Origin: JBFMGS01 sp040752635
Lineage (GTDB): Bacteria > Bacillota > SHA-98 > UBA4971
NCBI GenBank assembly: GCA_040752635.1
Contig: JBFMGS010000004.1
Coordinates: 1 to 64,000, forward strand
DNA length: 64,000 bases
Direction: 5' to 3'
Positions 54,282-63,674 of this stretch are shown here, one piece after another (the first letter of the stretch is position 1; every line of letters begins with the position of its first letter). Made by a program: the position numbers and the translations under genes. The notes below the pieces were generated by a model, which saw only the letters and a list, made by a program, of their open reading frames with translations, did not search any database and was not told where the DNA came from.

Positions 54282-55625
54282 ATGAGGCGAGTGTTCGACT
54301 ACATAGATGAGCATAGCTCGGAATACGTGAGGGAACTTCAGACCCTCCTGCGTCAGCCCAGCATATCCGCTCAAGGCAAAGGGGTGGAAGACACCGCGAA
54401 GATGGTGGAGGAGATGCTGAAAGCCATCGGCGCGAATGTTTCAGTGCTGTGCGCTGAAGGAGCCTCGCCCCTCGTCTGCGCTGAAATTCGGGGGGAGACG
54501 GACAGAGTCCTTCTCTTTTACAATCATTACGACGTTCAGCCTCCTGAGCCTCTTGACAGGTGGAGCCACGACCCCTTCGGCGCCGAGATCGACGCGGGCA
54601 GGATTTACGCAAGAGGCGCTGCGGACAACAAGGGGGATCTCGTTGCGCGAGTCAAGGCAATCGAGGCGCTTCTCAGCGTGAAAGGCAAGCTTCCCGTGAC
54701 AGTCAAGTTCATCGCTGAGGGCGAGGAGGAGATCGGAAGCCCCAACCTTGAGCGCTTTGCCCGGCAGCACCCGGAGTTTTTCCGAGCAGACGCTTGCATC
54801 TGGGAAACGGGCAGCCGCGACCAGGAGGGTAGACTCGAGCTAACGTTGGGCTGCAAGGGGCTGTGTTACGCACAGATTGAGGTGGAAGGGGCGAGATGCG
54901 ACCTGCACTCGTCGCTTGCCGCCATAGTACCTAACCCTGCCTGGCGGCTTGCGTGGGCGCTCAACTCTCTCAAGAATGAAAAGGAGGAGATCCTGATTTC
55001 CGGGTTCTACGACGATGTTCGCCCCCCAAACGAGGAGGACGTCGCGCTCATTGAGGGTCTTCGCACGAGCCCGGAACGCCTGGCAGGGCTGCACGGCATC
55101 GACCGGTTCGTGCTCGGCCTGTCCGGGAAGGATGCGTTAAAGCGCCTCTATTTCGAGCCCACGTGCAATATCTGCGGCCTGTCCGCAGGGTATGAGGGCC
55201 CGGGTTCCAAGACCGTCCTGCCTAGCCGTGCGATGGCAAAGATCGACATGCGACTCGTGCCGGATCAGCGACCTGACGATATCGCAAACAAGTTCGAAAG
55301 CTATCTCAAGGCGCAGGGATATGGCGATTTCAAGGTGACCTGGCTTGGCGCGGAACACCCCGCCAGGACCGACCCGAATGCAAGGATAGTCAAGGTCGTT
55401 CGCGAAGTAGTTGAGGAACTTTACGAGAAAGAGCCTTCTATTTACCCAACCTCAGCCGGGACGGGGCCGATGTTCCAGGTTGCAGCGCAATTTGGCACGC
55501 CTGCCGTTGGCGTCGGGATCGGCCACGCCGAGTCAAGGGTTCACGGCCCTGATGAGAATGTGAACGTCTCCGATTTCCTCGAGGGTATCAAGTTTATGGC
55601 CGTTGTAGTGGAGAGGTTTGCTTAA
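54282..55625 (+). CDS. M20-family metallopeptidase (dipeptidase/ArgE-DapE type)
   Basis: Two-zinc amidohydrolase, about 447 aa. Metal ligands in LLFYNHYDVQPPEP (histidine, about 86), ARGAADNKGD (aspartate, about 116), AEGEEEIGS (glutamates, about 150), ACIWETGSRD and the final histidine near GHAESRVHGPDE. The dimerisation domain is in the middle. ATG at 54282 is preferred, since the GGGGG run is directly next to ATG 54270. Relatives cut dipeptides or acylated amino acids; substrate unknown. Confidence 0.88.
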   Translation: MRRVFDYIDEHSSEYVRELQTLLRQPSISAQGKGVEDTAKMVEEMLKAIGANVSVLCAEGASPLVCAEIRGETDRVLLFYNHYDVQPPEPLDRWSHDPFGAEIDAGRIYARGAADNKGDLVARVKAIEALLSVKGKLPVTVKFIAEGEEEIGSPNLERFARQHPEFFRADACIWETGSRDQEGRLELTLGCKGLCYAQIEVEGARCDLHSSLAAIVPNPAWRLAWALNSLKNEKEEILISGFYDDVRPPNEEDVALIEGLRTSPERLAGLHGIDRFVLGLSGKDALKRLYFEPTCNICGLSAGYEGPGSKTVLPSRAMAKIDMRLVPDQRPDDIANKFESYLKAQGYGDFKVTWLGAEHPARTDPNARIVKVVREVVEELYEKEPSIYPTSAGTGPMFQVAAQFGTPAVGVGIGHAESRVHGPDENVNVSDFLEGIKFMAVVVERFA

Positions 55626-55685
55626 GTAGCCTTGAGGAAGGAGTCTACCGGGCGGCGTCGAAGTCTCCTTCGGGGAGGGGTATAG

Positions 55686-56735
55686 GTGAAAGTCATCTGC
55701 ACCGGTACCAGCGGCTCGGGAAAGCTCGAATACCTTCGCGAGGCTCTTGCTGTGTCCGAAAGGCTTGGCAAGAGAGTTCACCTCTATAACATAGGGGACC
55801 TCATGTTCAAGAAGGCCAATGAACTCGAAAGCCCTACAAGCCCGGAGAAGATCCTTGACCTTGCCCCCTCGAGCTTGAGATCCCTGCGGGCGGCGGTATT
55901 CGAAGAGATCCTCAAGGAAGCTGAGAAGGTTGAGAATTGCATCATATCCACACACGGGTGTTTTCGCTGGAAGAACTACCTCATGCCCGCGTTCGACGTG
56001 CATTACTTGAACGAGCTCCGGCCCGATCTCTATATTACTATTATAGATAGCGTGCTGAACGTTTCAAAGCGGCTCGAGGAATCGCCTGTGTGGAAGGGAC
56101 GGCTTTCTCTAAAGGATATTCTGATCTGGCGGGATGAAGAGATCTTCGTAACCAAGATGATGGCGTCGTACCAGCGGAAGCCCCATTACGTGGTGGCGGT
56201 CGGGCAACCTTCGAACAGCATCCACAATCTCATGTTCAGGCCGGAGCTTCCGAAGGTATACTTAAGCTTTCCTATCACGCTGATGCGCAACGACAGCGCA
56301 AGAGTGCAAGAAGTGAGGGAGTTTCGAGATAAGCTAAGGGAGTTTTTTGAGGTCTTCGACCCGCTCGCGGTGGAAGATACTGAGCTTACCTACGGTGTTA
56401 CAAGGTCGGGGTCTTGTAGCTATGACCTTGCCGAAGTCGAACCCGAGTTTGCCATAACGCCGGCTGAGAGGAGCGAGATAGAAGACCAAACTGTGATTCG
56501 CGACTACATGCTCATTGATCAGAGCGACATGGTTGTGGTGTACTATCCCACAGACAAAACATCGCCAGGGGTGCTTTGCGAGATCATATACGGTTCCACC
56601 AACAACAAGGAGGTCTACGCGGTTTTCAAGGAACGTGTGAGTCCTTTTCTCAAGTTTCATTGCACAAAGGTGTTTGCGGACCAGGAGTCCTTCTTCGACT
56701 ACTTGAGACAGACCGGCAAGATGCCGACTAAGTAG
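55686..56735 (+). CDS. P-loop kinase-like protein fused to a nucleoside 2-deoxyribosyltransferase-like domain
   Basis: 349 aa. The N-terminal half (1-185) looks like an adenylate-kinase-type P-loop domain: VICTGTSGSGKLEYL, where the usual S/T after GK is leucine, then IISTHGCFRWKN and the DLYITIIDSV strand. The C-terminal half (about 190-349) resembles nucleoside 2-deoxyribosyltransferases: VYLSFPITLMRND, DQSDMVVVYYPTDKTSPGVL and CEIIYGSTNNKEVYAVF. GTG start. A nucleotide-metabolism or nucleotide-sensing role is inferred; neither activity is proven. Confidence 0.65.
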   Translation: MKVICTGTSGSGKLEYLREALAVSERLGKRVHLYNIGDLMFKKANELESPTSPEKILDLAPSSLRSLRAAVFEEILKEAEKVENCIISTHGCFRWKNYLMPAFDVHYLNELRPDLYITIIDSVLNVSKRLEESPVWKGRLSLKDILIWRDEEIFVTKMMASYQRKPHYVVAVGQPSNSIHNLMFRPELPKVYLSFPITLMRNDSARVQEVREFRDKLREFFEVFDPLAVEDTELTYGVTRSGSCSYDLAEVEPEFAITPAERSEIEDQTVIRDYMLIDQSDMVVVYYPTDKTSPGVLCEIIYGSTNNKEVYAVFKERVSPFLKFHCTKVFADQESFFDYLRQTGKMPTK

Positions 56736-56899
56736 CTTAGAAGGAGACTGCGGGAGAGATCAGGGTGACACCGAGGGGGGACACAAAGCGTAGGGATCCC
56801 TCTTCCTGCCTGGGACTCGTCTTGGGTCGCGGGGTTGCTGGCAGCTTTGTAGCCATGCCGTTCAACGGGAATCTCGTCCCTACCGAGGAACACCTCTCG

Positions 56900-58752
56900 A
56901 TGGCCGTTCTTATAGCTCTCAGCATTCTCGCGGTGCTGGTCTTCACGATTCTTGCCGCCGCAGCTGCAAACAGGGCCTTGAGCAGGAAGGTCAGAGCGAC
57001 GATAAAAGATCTCTCAGAATCAGAGGCCAAGTACCGCCAGCTCATAGAGAACGCAGGCGACGGCATGTTCGTGGCCAGCCTCGATGGCACTCNNNNNNNN
57101 NNNNNNNNNNNNNNNNNNNNNNNNNNNNNNNNNNNNNNNNNNNNNNNNNNNNNNNNNNNNNNNNNNNNNNNNNNNNNNNNNNNNNNNNNNNNGCAAACAG
57201 GGCCTTGAGCAGGAAGGTCAGAGCGACGATAAAAGATCTCTCAGAATCAGAGGCCAAGTACCGCCAGCTCATAGAGAACGCAGGCGACGGCATGTTCGTG
57301 GCCAGCCTCGATGGCACTCTCACTTATGTGAACGGGCCGCTTGCGGCAATGCTCGGACGTGAGGCGCACGAGCTGATAGGCACCAAAGTGTTTGATATCG
57401 TGGGCCCGGGCTACCACGAAGAGGTCGCGGTGGCGCTGGCGTACGACGGTACGCCGGGGGATGCGCAGATGTTCGATGTTGAGCTTTGCAGGTATGGCGG
57501 GCAACCCGTGCACTGCCAGGTTAATACGAGCGTCATCCGCAAAGAAGACACAGCCGTAGCCATCCAGGGCGTAGTGCGCGACATGACCTCGAGAAAGCAA
57601 CTCGAAGAGGAGCTCCGCCGCCAGACCGAAGAAGCGCGCCGCATGGCTGCAGAGATGATGAGCATATACAAGATAGGGGTGGCAACTACTTCCATCCTTG
57701 ACCTCAGCGCGCTGCTCGATGCCATGTATGAGCAGGTCGCAGCGATGATGGGCAACGAAACGTTCTACGTAGCTCTTCTCGACGAGGGCGCTTCGGAGGT
57801 CAGGTTCGAGATCTTTGTGGACAATGGAGTGCGGGAGGAGAGTTTCACACGACCGTACCCAACAGGCAAGGGCATTACGGAATGGGTAATCAGGACCGGC
57901 GAGCCCTTGTTCATCAAGGACTCCTCTACCGACTTGGACGCCATCCCGGTACAGGCCATCATGGTCGGAGACAGGCCTCTGTCGGTCATCGCAGTTCCAC
58001 TTTCCATTCAGAACAAGGTTATCGGGGTTATGTCCATACAGAGTTACACCCGGCGGTTTAACGAAAACGACCTTCGAATCATGTCAACCATAGGCACCCA
58101 AGCTGCCGTCGCCATTGAGAATGCAAGGCTCTACCGGGAGCTTAAATCCAAGAACGACCTGTTGGAAAAGAGTCAGGCCGAGCTTCAGCGCGTCAACGCC
58201 AGGCTCGACAGGCAACTGGTCGAGGTGACCCGGCTCCACCGGATAGCGGAGAGGCTTGCTATCACCGATTCCGTTACAGGCATCCACAACCACAGACATT
58301 TCCAGGAGAGGCTCGCCGAGGAGCTGGCGAGAGCCGAGCGCTATGGCCGCTTCCTTTCCCTCCTTATGATTGACATTGACGACTTCAAGCAGTACAACGA
58401 TTTGCTGGGGCACCCGGCAGGGGATGCCGTCCTGAAGGCGGTGGCGAGGCTTCTCACTAGGTCTGTGCGCTCGACGGACATTGTGGCGCGATACGGCGGG
58501 GAGGAGTTCGTGGTCATACTCCTTGAGGCGGAGAAGTCGCAGGCTACCAGGGTGGCGGAGAAGATCAGGGCGAGGATCGAAGCGTATCCTTTCGCCAACG
58601 AGGAACAGCTTCCAAACGGCAGAGTCACCGTCACCGTGGGCGTGGCGACCTATCCCGATGACGCCAAGACCAAGAAGGATTTAATCTACCTTGCCGACAT
58701 GGCGTGCTACCGAGCAAAGCGGGAGGGGAAGAACCGGGTCATGGAGGCGTAA
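56900..58752 (+). CDS. PAS-GAF-GGDEF diguanylate cyclase, split by an assembly gap
   Basis: Makes cyclic di-GMP. A membrane helix (AVLIALSILAVLVFTILAAA) is followed by PAS, GAF and GGDEF domains. The GGDEF site reads RYGGEEFVV (active form), with an inhibitory I-site RSTD five residues before it. The 100-N gap (57093-57192) is flanked by a 127-bp duplication; removing it joins 56900-57092 to 57320-58752 in frame, giving 541 aa. ATG 56900 has GAGGAA 8 bp upstream; GTG 56765 is an alternative. The last 14 bp overlap atpC tail to tail. Confidence 0.88.
56966..57319. other. Assembly gap flanked by an exact 127-bp duplication
   Basis: 56966-57092 equals 57193-57319, with 100 Ns between. The duplicated length is the same as at 13067-13420. 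Confidence 0.95.
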
Positions 58753-59002
58753 GGCCCTCCTTGCCTGCAAGAACTTGCACACGGCCGGGCGTAACCTCGA
58801 CGAACCCGCCTGTGACCCCGATGTCTTTCGCTACACCGTCCACGACCGCCACGACGCGGCCCGGTCTTAATGCCGAAACGAGAGGCGTGTGATTCCACAG
58901 AACCTCGAAATCTCCTTCGCTTCCAGGCACTATTACGGAGGTCGCTCGCGCCTCCAAAATCACCTCCCGCGGTGTTACGATGCGGAGTTCAAGAGTGTTC
59001 AC
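58739..59002 (-). CDS. atpC: ATP synthase epsilon subunit, short form
   Basis: 87 aa. Only the N-terminal beta-sandwich is present (LELRIVTPREVILE, VPGSEGDFEVLWNHTPLVSA, GGFVEVTPGRVQVLAG). The C-terminal helical hairpin that inhibits ATP hydrolysis in longer epsilon subunits (about 130-140 aa) is missing. GTG start overlaps the atpD stop by four bases. The end overlaps the GGDEF gene by 14 bp. Confidence 0.9.
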   Translation of the reverse strand: MNTLELRIVTPREVILEARATSVIVPGSEGDFEVLWNHTPLVSALRPGRVVAVVDGVAKDIGVTGGFVEVTPGRVQVLAGKEGLTPP

Positions 59003-60489
59003 GTCTTTGCCTTCCTCACCGCCTCATCCAGGGTTCCCACCATATAAAACGCCTGTTCAGGGAGGTCGTCGAAATCCCCTTCCATGATCCTGCCAAAACC
59101 TTCGATGGTCGCTTCAAGCGGGACGTACCTCCCTTGCTCGCCCGTGAATGGTTCTGCAACGAAAAACGGTTGCGTGAGAAACCTCTGGATCTTACGGGCG
59201 CGACTCACGGTGAGCCTGTCCTCGTCTGAGAGTTCATCTATCCCGAGGATGGCGATGATGTCACGAAGCTCCCTGTACCGCTGAAGTATCTCCTGTACGC
59301 GCCGGGCTACCTTGTAGTGCTCTTCGCCGACGACCCGCGGATCAAGAACGCGCGACGAGGAATCCAGGGGGTCAACCGCCGGGTACAGGCCGAGTTCGGC
59401 AACGTCGCGCGAGAGCACTGTCGTGGCGTCGAGATGCGCGAATGCTGTGGCCGGGGCAGGGTCGGTGATGTCGTCTGCCGGAACGAAGACCGCCTGTACC
59501 GACGTAATGGACCCTCTGGCCGTCGAGGTGATCCTTTCCTCGAGCATGCCGACCTCGACTGCCAGGGTGGGCTGGTACCCGACCGCCGCTGGCATTCGCC
59601 CGAGCAGCGCCGAGATCTCTCCACCCGCCTGGATGTAGCGGAAGATGTTGTCGATGAACAGGAGCACGTCCTGCCCTTCAACATCGCGAAAGTACTCCGC
59701 CATCGCCAGCCCTGCGAGGCCCACGCGGAACCTTGCTCCAGGGGGCTCGTTCATCTGGCCGAAGACAAGCGCAGTCTTCTCGAGAACCCCGGACGCCTTC
59801 ATCTCAAGCCAGAGATCGTTGCCCTCCCTGGTGCGCTCGCCGATGCCTGCGAACACTGAGTAGCCACCATGCTCGATTGCAACGTTTCGTATTAGCTCCA
59901 TGATGAGCACGGTCTTGCCGACCCCCGCCCCTCCGAAGAGTCCCACTTTCCCTCCGCGAGGGTACGGAGCAAGGAGGTCGATGACTTTGATGCCGGTTTC
60001 AAGCATCTCGTTTCCCGTCCATTGCTCGGTGAGCTCCGGGGGCGGCCTGTGAATCGGCCATAGCTCCACGTTCTCGGGCGGGCCCAGGCCATCTATGGGC
60101 TCGCCCAGCACGTTGAATGCGCGTCCAAGGGTGCCGCGGCCCACGGGCGCTTTCAGCGGAGCGCCCGTGTTTACCACCTCCATCCCTCGCACGAGGCCCT
60201 CGGTGGAGGACATCGCGATGGTCCGGACGCGACCCTTGCCGATGTGGTGCATGACCTCCAGGGTCACCCGGGCGGGCTCGCCCGGCGCCTCGTCCGCGGG
60301 TCCGCTTTCGGGCGCCCGACGGGGAGGACCCACGATCGTCAGGGCGGTGTAGATCTCCGGGATATCGTCCTCCGGGAACTCGACGTCAACGACAGGCCCG
60401 ATTATCTGGACCACACGCCCGCGTGCATGTGCTTCGGCGCTGCCTGCTTGTTCCTGGGGCACGCTTGCCAACCAAGTTGACCCTCCCAT
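58999..60489 (-). CDS. atpD: ATP synthase beta subunit
   Basis: Catalytic subunit of F1. 496 aa. Walker A GGAGVGKTVL (about 175), catalytic glutamate in GERTREGNDL (about 205), Walker B VLLFIDNIFRY (about 270) and the DELSDED version of the DELSEED loop (about 410). An extra stretch of about 20 residues rich in P, G, A and E follows GRVVQIIGPVVDVEFP, and the usually invariant FRFTQAGSEVSALLGR reads FRYIQAGGEISALLGR. ATG 60489 is used; TTG 60471 with GGGAGGG upstream is possible. Confidence 0.95.
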   Translation of the reverse strand: MGGSTWLASVPQEQAGSAEAHARGRVVQIIGPVVDVEFPEDDIPEIYTALTIVGPPRRAPESGPADEAPGEPARVTLEVMHHIGKGRVRTIAMSSTEGLVRGMEVVNTGAPLKAPVGRGTLGRAFNVLGEPIDGLGPPENVELWPIHRPPPELTEQWTGNEMLETGIKVIDLLAPYPRGGKVGLFGGAGVGKTVLIMELIRNVAIEHGGYSVFAGIGERTREGNDLWLEMKASGVLEKTALVFGQMNEPPGARFRVGLAGLAMAEYFRDVEGQDVLLFIDNIFRYIQAGGEISALLGRMPAAVGYQPTLAVEVGMLEERITSTARGSITSVQAVFVPADDITDPAPATAFAHLDATTVLSRDVAELGLYPAVDPLDSSSRVLDPRVVGEEHYKVARRVQEILQRYRELRDIIAILGIDELSDEDRLTVSRARKIQRFLTQPFFVAEPFTGEQGRYVPLEATIEGFGRIMEGDFDDLPEQAFYMVGTLDEAVRKAKT

Positions 60490-60504
60490 CTTCTGCAGAT
60501 TAGC

Positions 60505-61359
60505 CTAACGGAGGCTCTCTGCGCCCGTCACGATCTCAGATATCTCCTGGGTGATCTCAGCCTGTCTCGCCCGGTTATAGTCGAGCGTCAGCCTGTCGAT
60601 GAGTTCCTCGGCGTTGTCAGTCGCTGCATTCATGGCGACCGTCCTTGCGGCGAGCTCGCTGGCCCTGGCTTCCACGAGCGCTGCGTACACCGTCGAAGCG
60701 AGATAGAAGGGGAGAAGTCTGTCCAGCACCACCTCAGGGGACGGTTCGTAGATGTACGGTATGCTCAGGTCGTCACCTCCGGTGCGTGCTGCCGCGTCGA
60801 TCGGCAGGAGCTGCAGGATCCCTGTCTTATATGAGGCCCTTGACAGGAACCTGGCGTAGACAAGGTACACCGCGTCTATCCTGCCGGCAACGTACTCTGA
60901 AAGCAAACCACGGGCGATTCTTTCAGCGATTGCTTCCTGAGGGGTATCCGGCAGGTAAACGTGCTCCTGTAGCAACCGATAACCGCGCCTGCGAAAAAAG
61001 TCTAGTCCTTTCTTCCCGACGACCGCGACCAGGCCTCCTCGTGGCCCGCCCATGCGTTCTACCGCGCTACGGAGGATCTCCGCGTTGTATCCGCCGGCAA
61101 GCCCCCTATCTGACGTCAACACCAGGTATGCAGGAACCTGGATCTGCCTGGGCGTAAGGAGGGGGTGTGCCCATGGTGGAGTCCTTGCAGCGATATCCTG
61201 GGCTATATGCTGCAGTGTCGTGGCGTACGGCCGGGCGTGCTCAAGGAGCGTCTCGATCCTCCGGAGCCTTGTGGACGCCACCAGAGACATGGCCGACGTG
61301 ATCTGTTTTGTGCTCCGGATGCTACGTATCCTGCGCCGGAGATCCTGTAGCTCCTCCAC
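60505..61359 (-). CDS. atpG: ATP synthase gamma subunit
   Basis: Central rotor shaft of F1. 284 aa. Conserved N-terminal helix (DLRRRIRSIRSTKQITSAMS) and C-terminal helix (ERAVAMNAATDNAEELI-type, here ELAARTVAMNAATDNAEELI), with LTSDRGLAGGYN in the middle. GTG start 4 bp after atpA; AAGGAG lies 9 bp upstream. Confidence 0.95.
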   Translation of the reverse strand: MEELQDLRRRIRSIRSTKQITSAMSLVASTRLRRIETLLEHARPYATTLQHIAQDIAARTPPWAHPLLTPRQIQVPAYLVLTSDRGLAGGYNAEILRSAVERMGGPRGGLVAVVGKKGLDFFRRRGYRLLQEHVYLPDTPQEAIAERIARGLLSEYVAGRIDAVYLVYARFLSRASYKTGILQLLPIDAAARTGGDDLSIPYIYEPSPEVVLDRLLPFYLASTVYAALVEARASELAARTVAMNAATDNAEELIDRLTLDYNRARQAEITQEISEIVTGAESLR

Positions 61360-61363
61360 TTTC

Positions 61364-62950
61364 TCATGCTCCTTCGATGACCTGGCTCTCGATGCCGCCC
61401 CTCACTTTCCTGGGGGAGGTGTCGAGCGGCCCTTCGGCACCCTCCGGCCTGAACACCTTCTTGAACTCGCCTATCGCCGATGCAAGTTGCCGTTCCAGGT
61501 CGTCGTCTAGCTCTTTTCCTGCGGCGATGGCCTGGGGAATACCGGGATGGGCGCGGTGCATGAATTCAATGAACTCGGTCTTGAAGGAGGCGACTGCTTC
61601 CACCGGCACATCATCAAGGTGTCGGTGGACCACTGCAAAGATGATCATCACCTGGTCTTCGACGGGCACAGGCTGGTACTGAGGTTGCTTGAGGACCTCC
61701 ACGATACGCTGGCCTTTCTCCAACCTTGCTCTGGTGTCGGGGTCAAGTTCCGTGCCGAACTGCGCGAATTCGGAAAGCTCACGGTACTGGGCAAGGTCCA
61801 GGCGGAGCCTGCTCGCCACCCTTTTCATGGCCGGCACCTGGGCTTCCCCCCCGACTCGCGAGACGGAAAGGCCGACATTGATAGCTGGCCTGATGCCCGC
61901 GAAGAACAACTCGCTCTCGAGAAATATCTGTCCATCGGTTATTGAGATCACGTTCGTAGGTATGTAGGCGGATACGTCACCCGCAAGCGTTTCGACGATT
62001 GGAAGGGCCGTCATGGACCCTCCTCCGAGCTCCGGCGCGAGTTTCGCAGAGCGCTCGAGGAGCCGGGAATGAAGGTAGAAGACGTCACCTGGAAAAGCCT
62101 CGCGCCCGGGCGGACGCCGCAGCAGGAGGGTCGTGGCCCTGTATGCTATGGCGTGTTTCGAGAGATCATCGTACACGATGAGGGCATGGCGTCCTGAATA
62201 CATGAACTCTTCAGCAATAGCGCACCCGGCATACGGTGCAACGTACTGGAGCGGCGCAAGTTCGCTGGCAGATGCCGCCACCACCACCGTGTAATCCGTG
62301 GCGCCTTCGTCCTCGAAGAGCTTGACGAGCTTCGCAATGGTTGAACGCTTTTGACCTATGGCAACATACACACAGATCACGCCCTTATCGCGCTGGTTCA
62401 AGATGGTGTCCACCGCGATGGCGGTCTTGCCGGTTTGTCTGTCGCCTATAATGAGTTCTCGCTGGCCGCGTCCGACGGGGACCATAGAGTCTACGGCGAT
62501 GAGCCCGGTCTGGAGGGGCTCTGACACCGGCTTGCGCATTACGATGCCGGGGGCGGGGTGCTCTATTGGCCGCCTGGTGGCAGTGTTGATGGGTCCTTTC
62601 CCATCGATGGGATGCCCGAGAGCGTTCACCACCCTACCGATCACGGCGTCTCCGCTGGGGACCTCTATGACTCTGCCGGTGCCGCGAACGAGGTCGCCCT
62701 CCCTCACGTCCACGTCCGAGCCGAGCAAGGCTACCCCCACCGAGTCCTCTTCGAGGTTGAGAATTATACCGAAAGCGCCGCCCGGGAACTCCACCAGTTC
62801 ACCCAACATGGCCCCTTGAAGCCCGGTGAGCCGGGCGATCCCGTCGCCAACCTCAGCTACAGCTCCTTCTGTGTAGACATCGAGCTTCGGGCCAATCTCG
62901 GCAAGGTGCCTTCGTATTGCGGATGCAATACCTTCCGGAGAAAGCTCCAT
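61364..62950 (-). CDS. atpA: ATP synthase alpha subunit
   Basis: Non-catalytic nucleotide-binding subunit of F1. 528 aa. GDRQTGKTAIAVDTI (Walker A, about 170), YVAIGQKRSTIAKLV, ALIVYDDLSKHA (about 265), FPGDVFYLHSRLLERSAK and the arginine finger region VGLSVSRVGGEAQVPAMK. The C-terminus has about 15 extra residues (RPEGAEGPLDTSPRKVRGGI). ATG start with GGAGAG upstream, 7 bp after atpH. Confidence 0.96.
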   Translation of the reverse strand: MELSPEGIASAIRRHLAEIGPKLDVYTEGAVAEVGDGIARLTGLQGAMLGELVEFPGGAFGIILNLEEDSVGVALLGSDVDVREGDLVRGTGRVIEVPSGDAVIGRVVNALGHPIDGKGPINTATRRPIEHPAPGIVMRKPVSEPLQTGLIAVDSMVPVGRGQRELIIGDRQTGKTAIAVDTILNQRDKGVICVYVAIGQKRSTIAKLVKLFEDEGATDYTVVVAASASELAPLQYVAPYAGCAIAEEFMYSGRHALIVYDDLSKHAIAYRATTLLLRRPPGREAFPGDVFYLHSRLLERSAKLAPELGGGSMTALPIVETLAGDVSAYIPTNVISITDGQIFLESELFFAGIRPAINVGLSVSRVGGEAQVPAMKRVASRLRLDLAQYRELSEFAQFGTELDPDTRARLEKGQRIVEVLKQPQYQPVPVEDQVMIIFAVVHRHLDDVPVEAVASFKTEFIEFMHRAHPGIPQAIAAGKELDDDLERQLASAIGEFKKVFRPEGAEGPLDTSPRKVRGGIESQVIEGA

Positions 62951-62957
62951 CCGCAGG

Positions 62958-63257
62958 TCACTCTCCCGGCGGTGTTGTGTCTCGCCTGAACCCTTCGAGT
63001 TCTTCTCCCAGCTTACGAAGGCGTCCGGCGATGCTGCTGTCGAGGACGGTGTCCCCGATCCTCACTATGACCCCGCCCAGGATGTCAGGATCGACATCCT
63101 GCTCAATGACGACCTGGTTGCCGAGTTTCTGGGAAAGTCCTTTCCTCAGGGCCTCCACGTGTTCCTGGGGAAGCTGAAACGCACTGGTAACGCGGGCGCG
63201 CACTATGCCGAGATCTTCATCGAGAAGCACGCGGTATGCCCGTGCTACTGCGCCAAA
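62958..63257 (-). CDS. atpH: ATP synthase delta subunit, 5' part lost in gap
   Basis: The C-terminal 99 residues of delta (OSCP): ARAYRVLLDEDLGIVRARVT, then SAFQLPQEHVEALRKGLSQK and DVDPDILGGVIVRIGDTVLD. The N-terminal half lies in the 100-N gap. Delta is usually about 180 aa, so about 80 residues are missing. Confidence 0.9.
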   Translation of the reverse strand, partial: FGAVARAYRVLLDEDLGIVRARVTSAFQLPQEHVEALRKGLSQKLGNQVVIEQDVDPDILGGVIVRIGDTVLDSSIAGRLRKLGEELEGFRRDTTPPGE

Positions 63258-63357
63258 NNNNNNNNNNNNNNNNNNNNNNNNNNNNNNNNNNNNNNNNNNN
63301 NNNNNNNNNNNNNNNNNNNNNNNNNNNNNNNNNNNNNNNNNNNNNNNNNNNNNNNNN
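63258..63357. other. Assembly gap of unknown true size within atpF-atpH
   Basis: 100 Ns. Unlike the other two gaps the flanks share no duplicated sequence. Judging by usual lengths of b and delta, roughly 0.4-0.5 kb is missing. Confidence 0.9.
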
Positions 63358-63646
63358 CCTTTGCTGCCAGGTCGCGCGCCTCAGCCCGGAACGCGTCCGC
63401 ATCGCGCCTTGCCCGGGCGACGATGTCCCGTGCTTCGTCTTGCGCCCGCGAGATCTCGCGTTCCAGGTCATCTTTGAGTTTGGATGCGGCCTTCCTGTCC
63501 TCTTCGGCTGAAGCGATGAGGGTCCGAACGTGCTCCTCCCGCCGGTCGAGGTAGGCTTTTACAGGGCCGAAAAAGTATCGGCGCAATAGCAAAAACAGGA
63601 TGACGAAGTTCAGGATCTGAAAGAAATACGTGTAATCGATGCGCAC
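63358..63646 (-). CDS. atpF: ATP synthase b subunit, 3' part lost in gap
   Basis: The first 96 residues of the peripheral stalk: a membrane helix (FFQILNFVILFLLLRRYFFG), then a charged coiled coil (EEHVRTLIASAEEDRKAASK). GTG start with AGGAGG upstream. Usual length is about 160-170, so about 70 residues lie in the gap. atpE and atpB, normally just upstream, are not in the 354 bp that remain. Confidence 0.9.
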
Positions 63647-63674
63647 GATGATCCTCCTGGTGAGTCTTGCCTGC

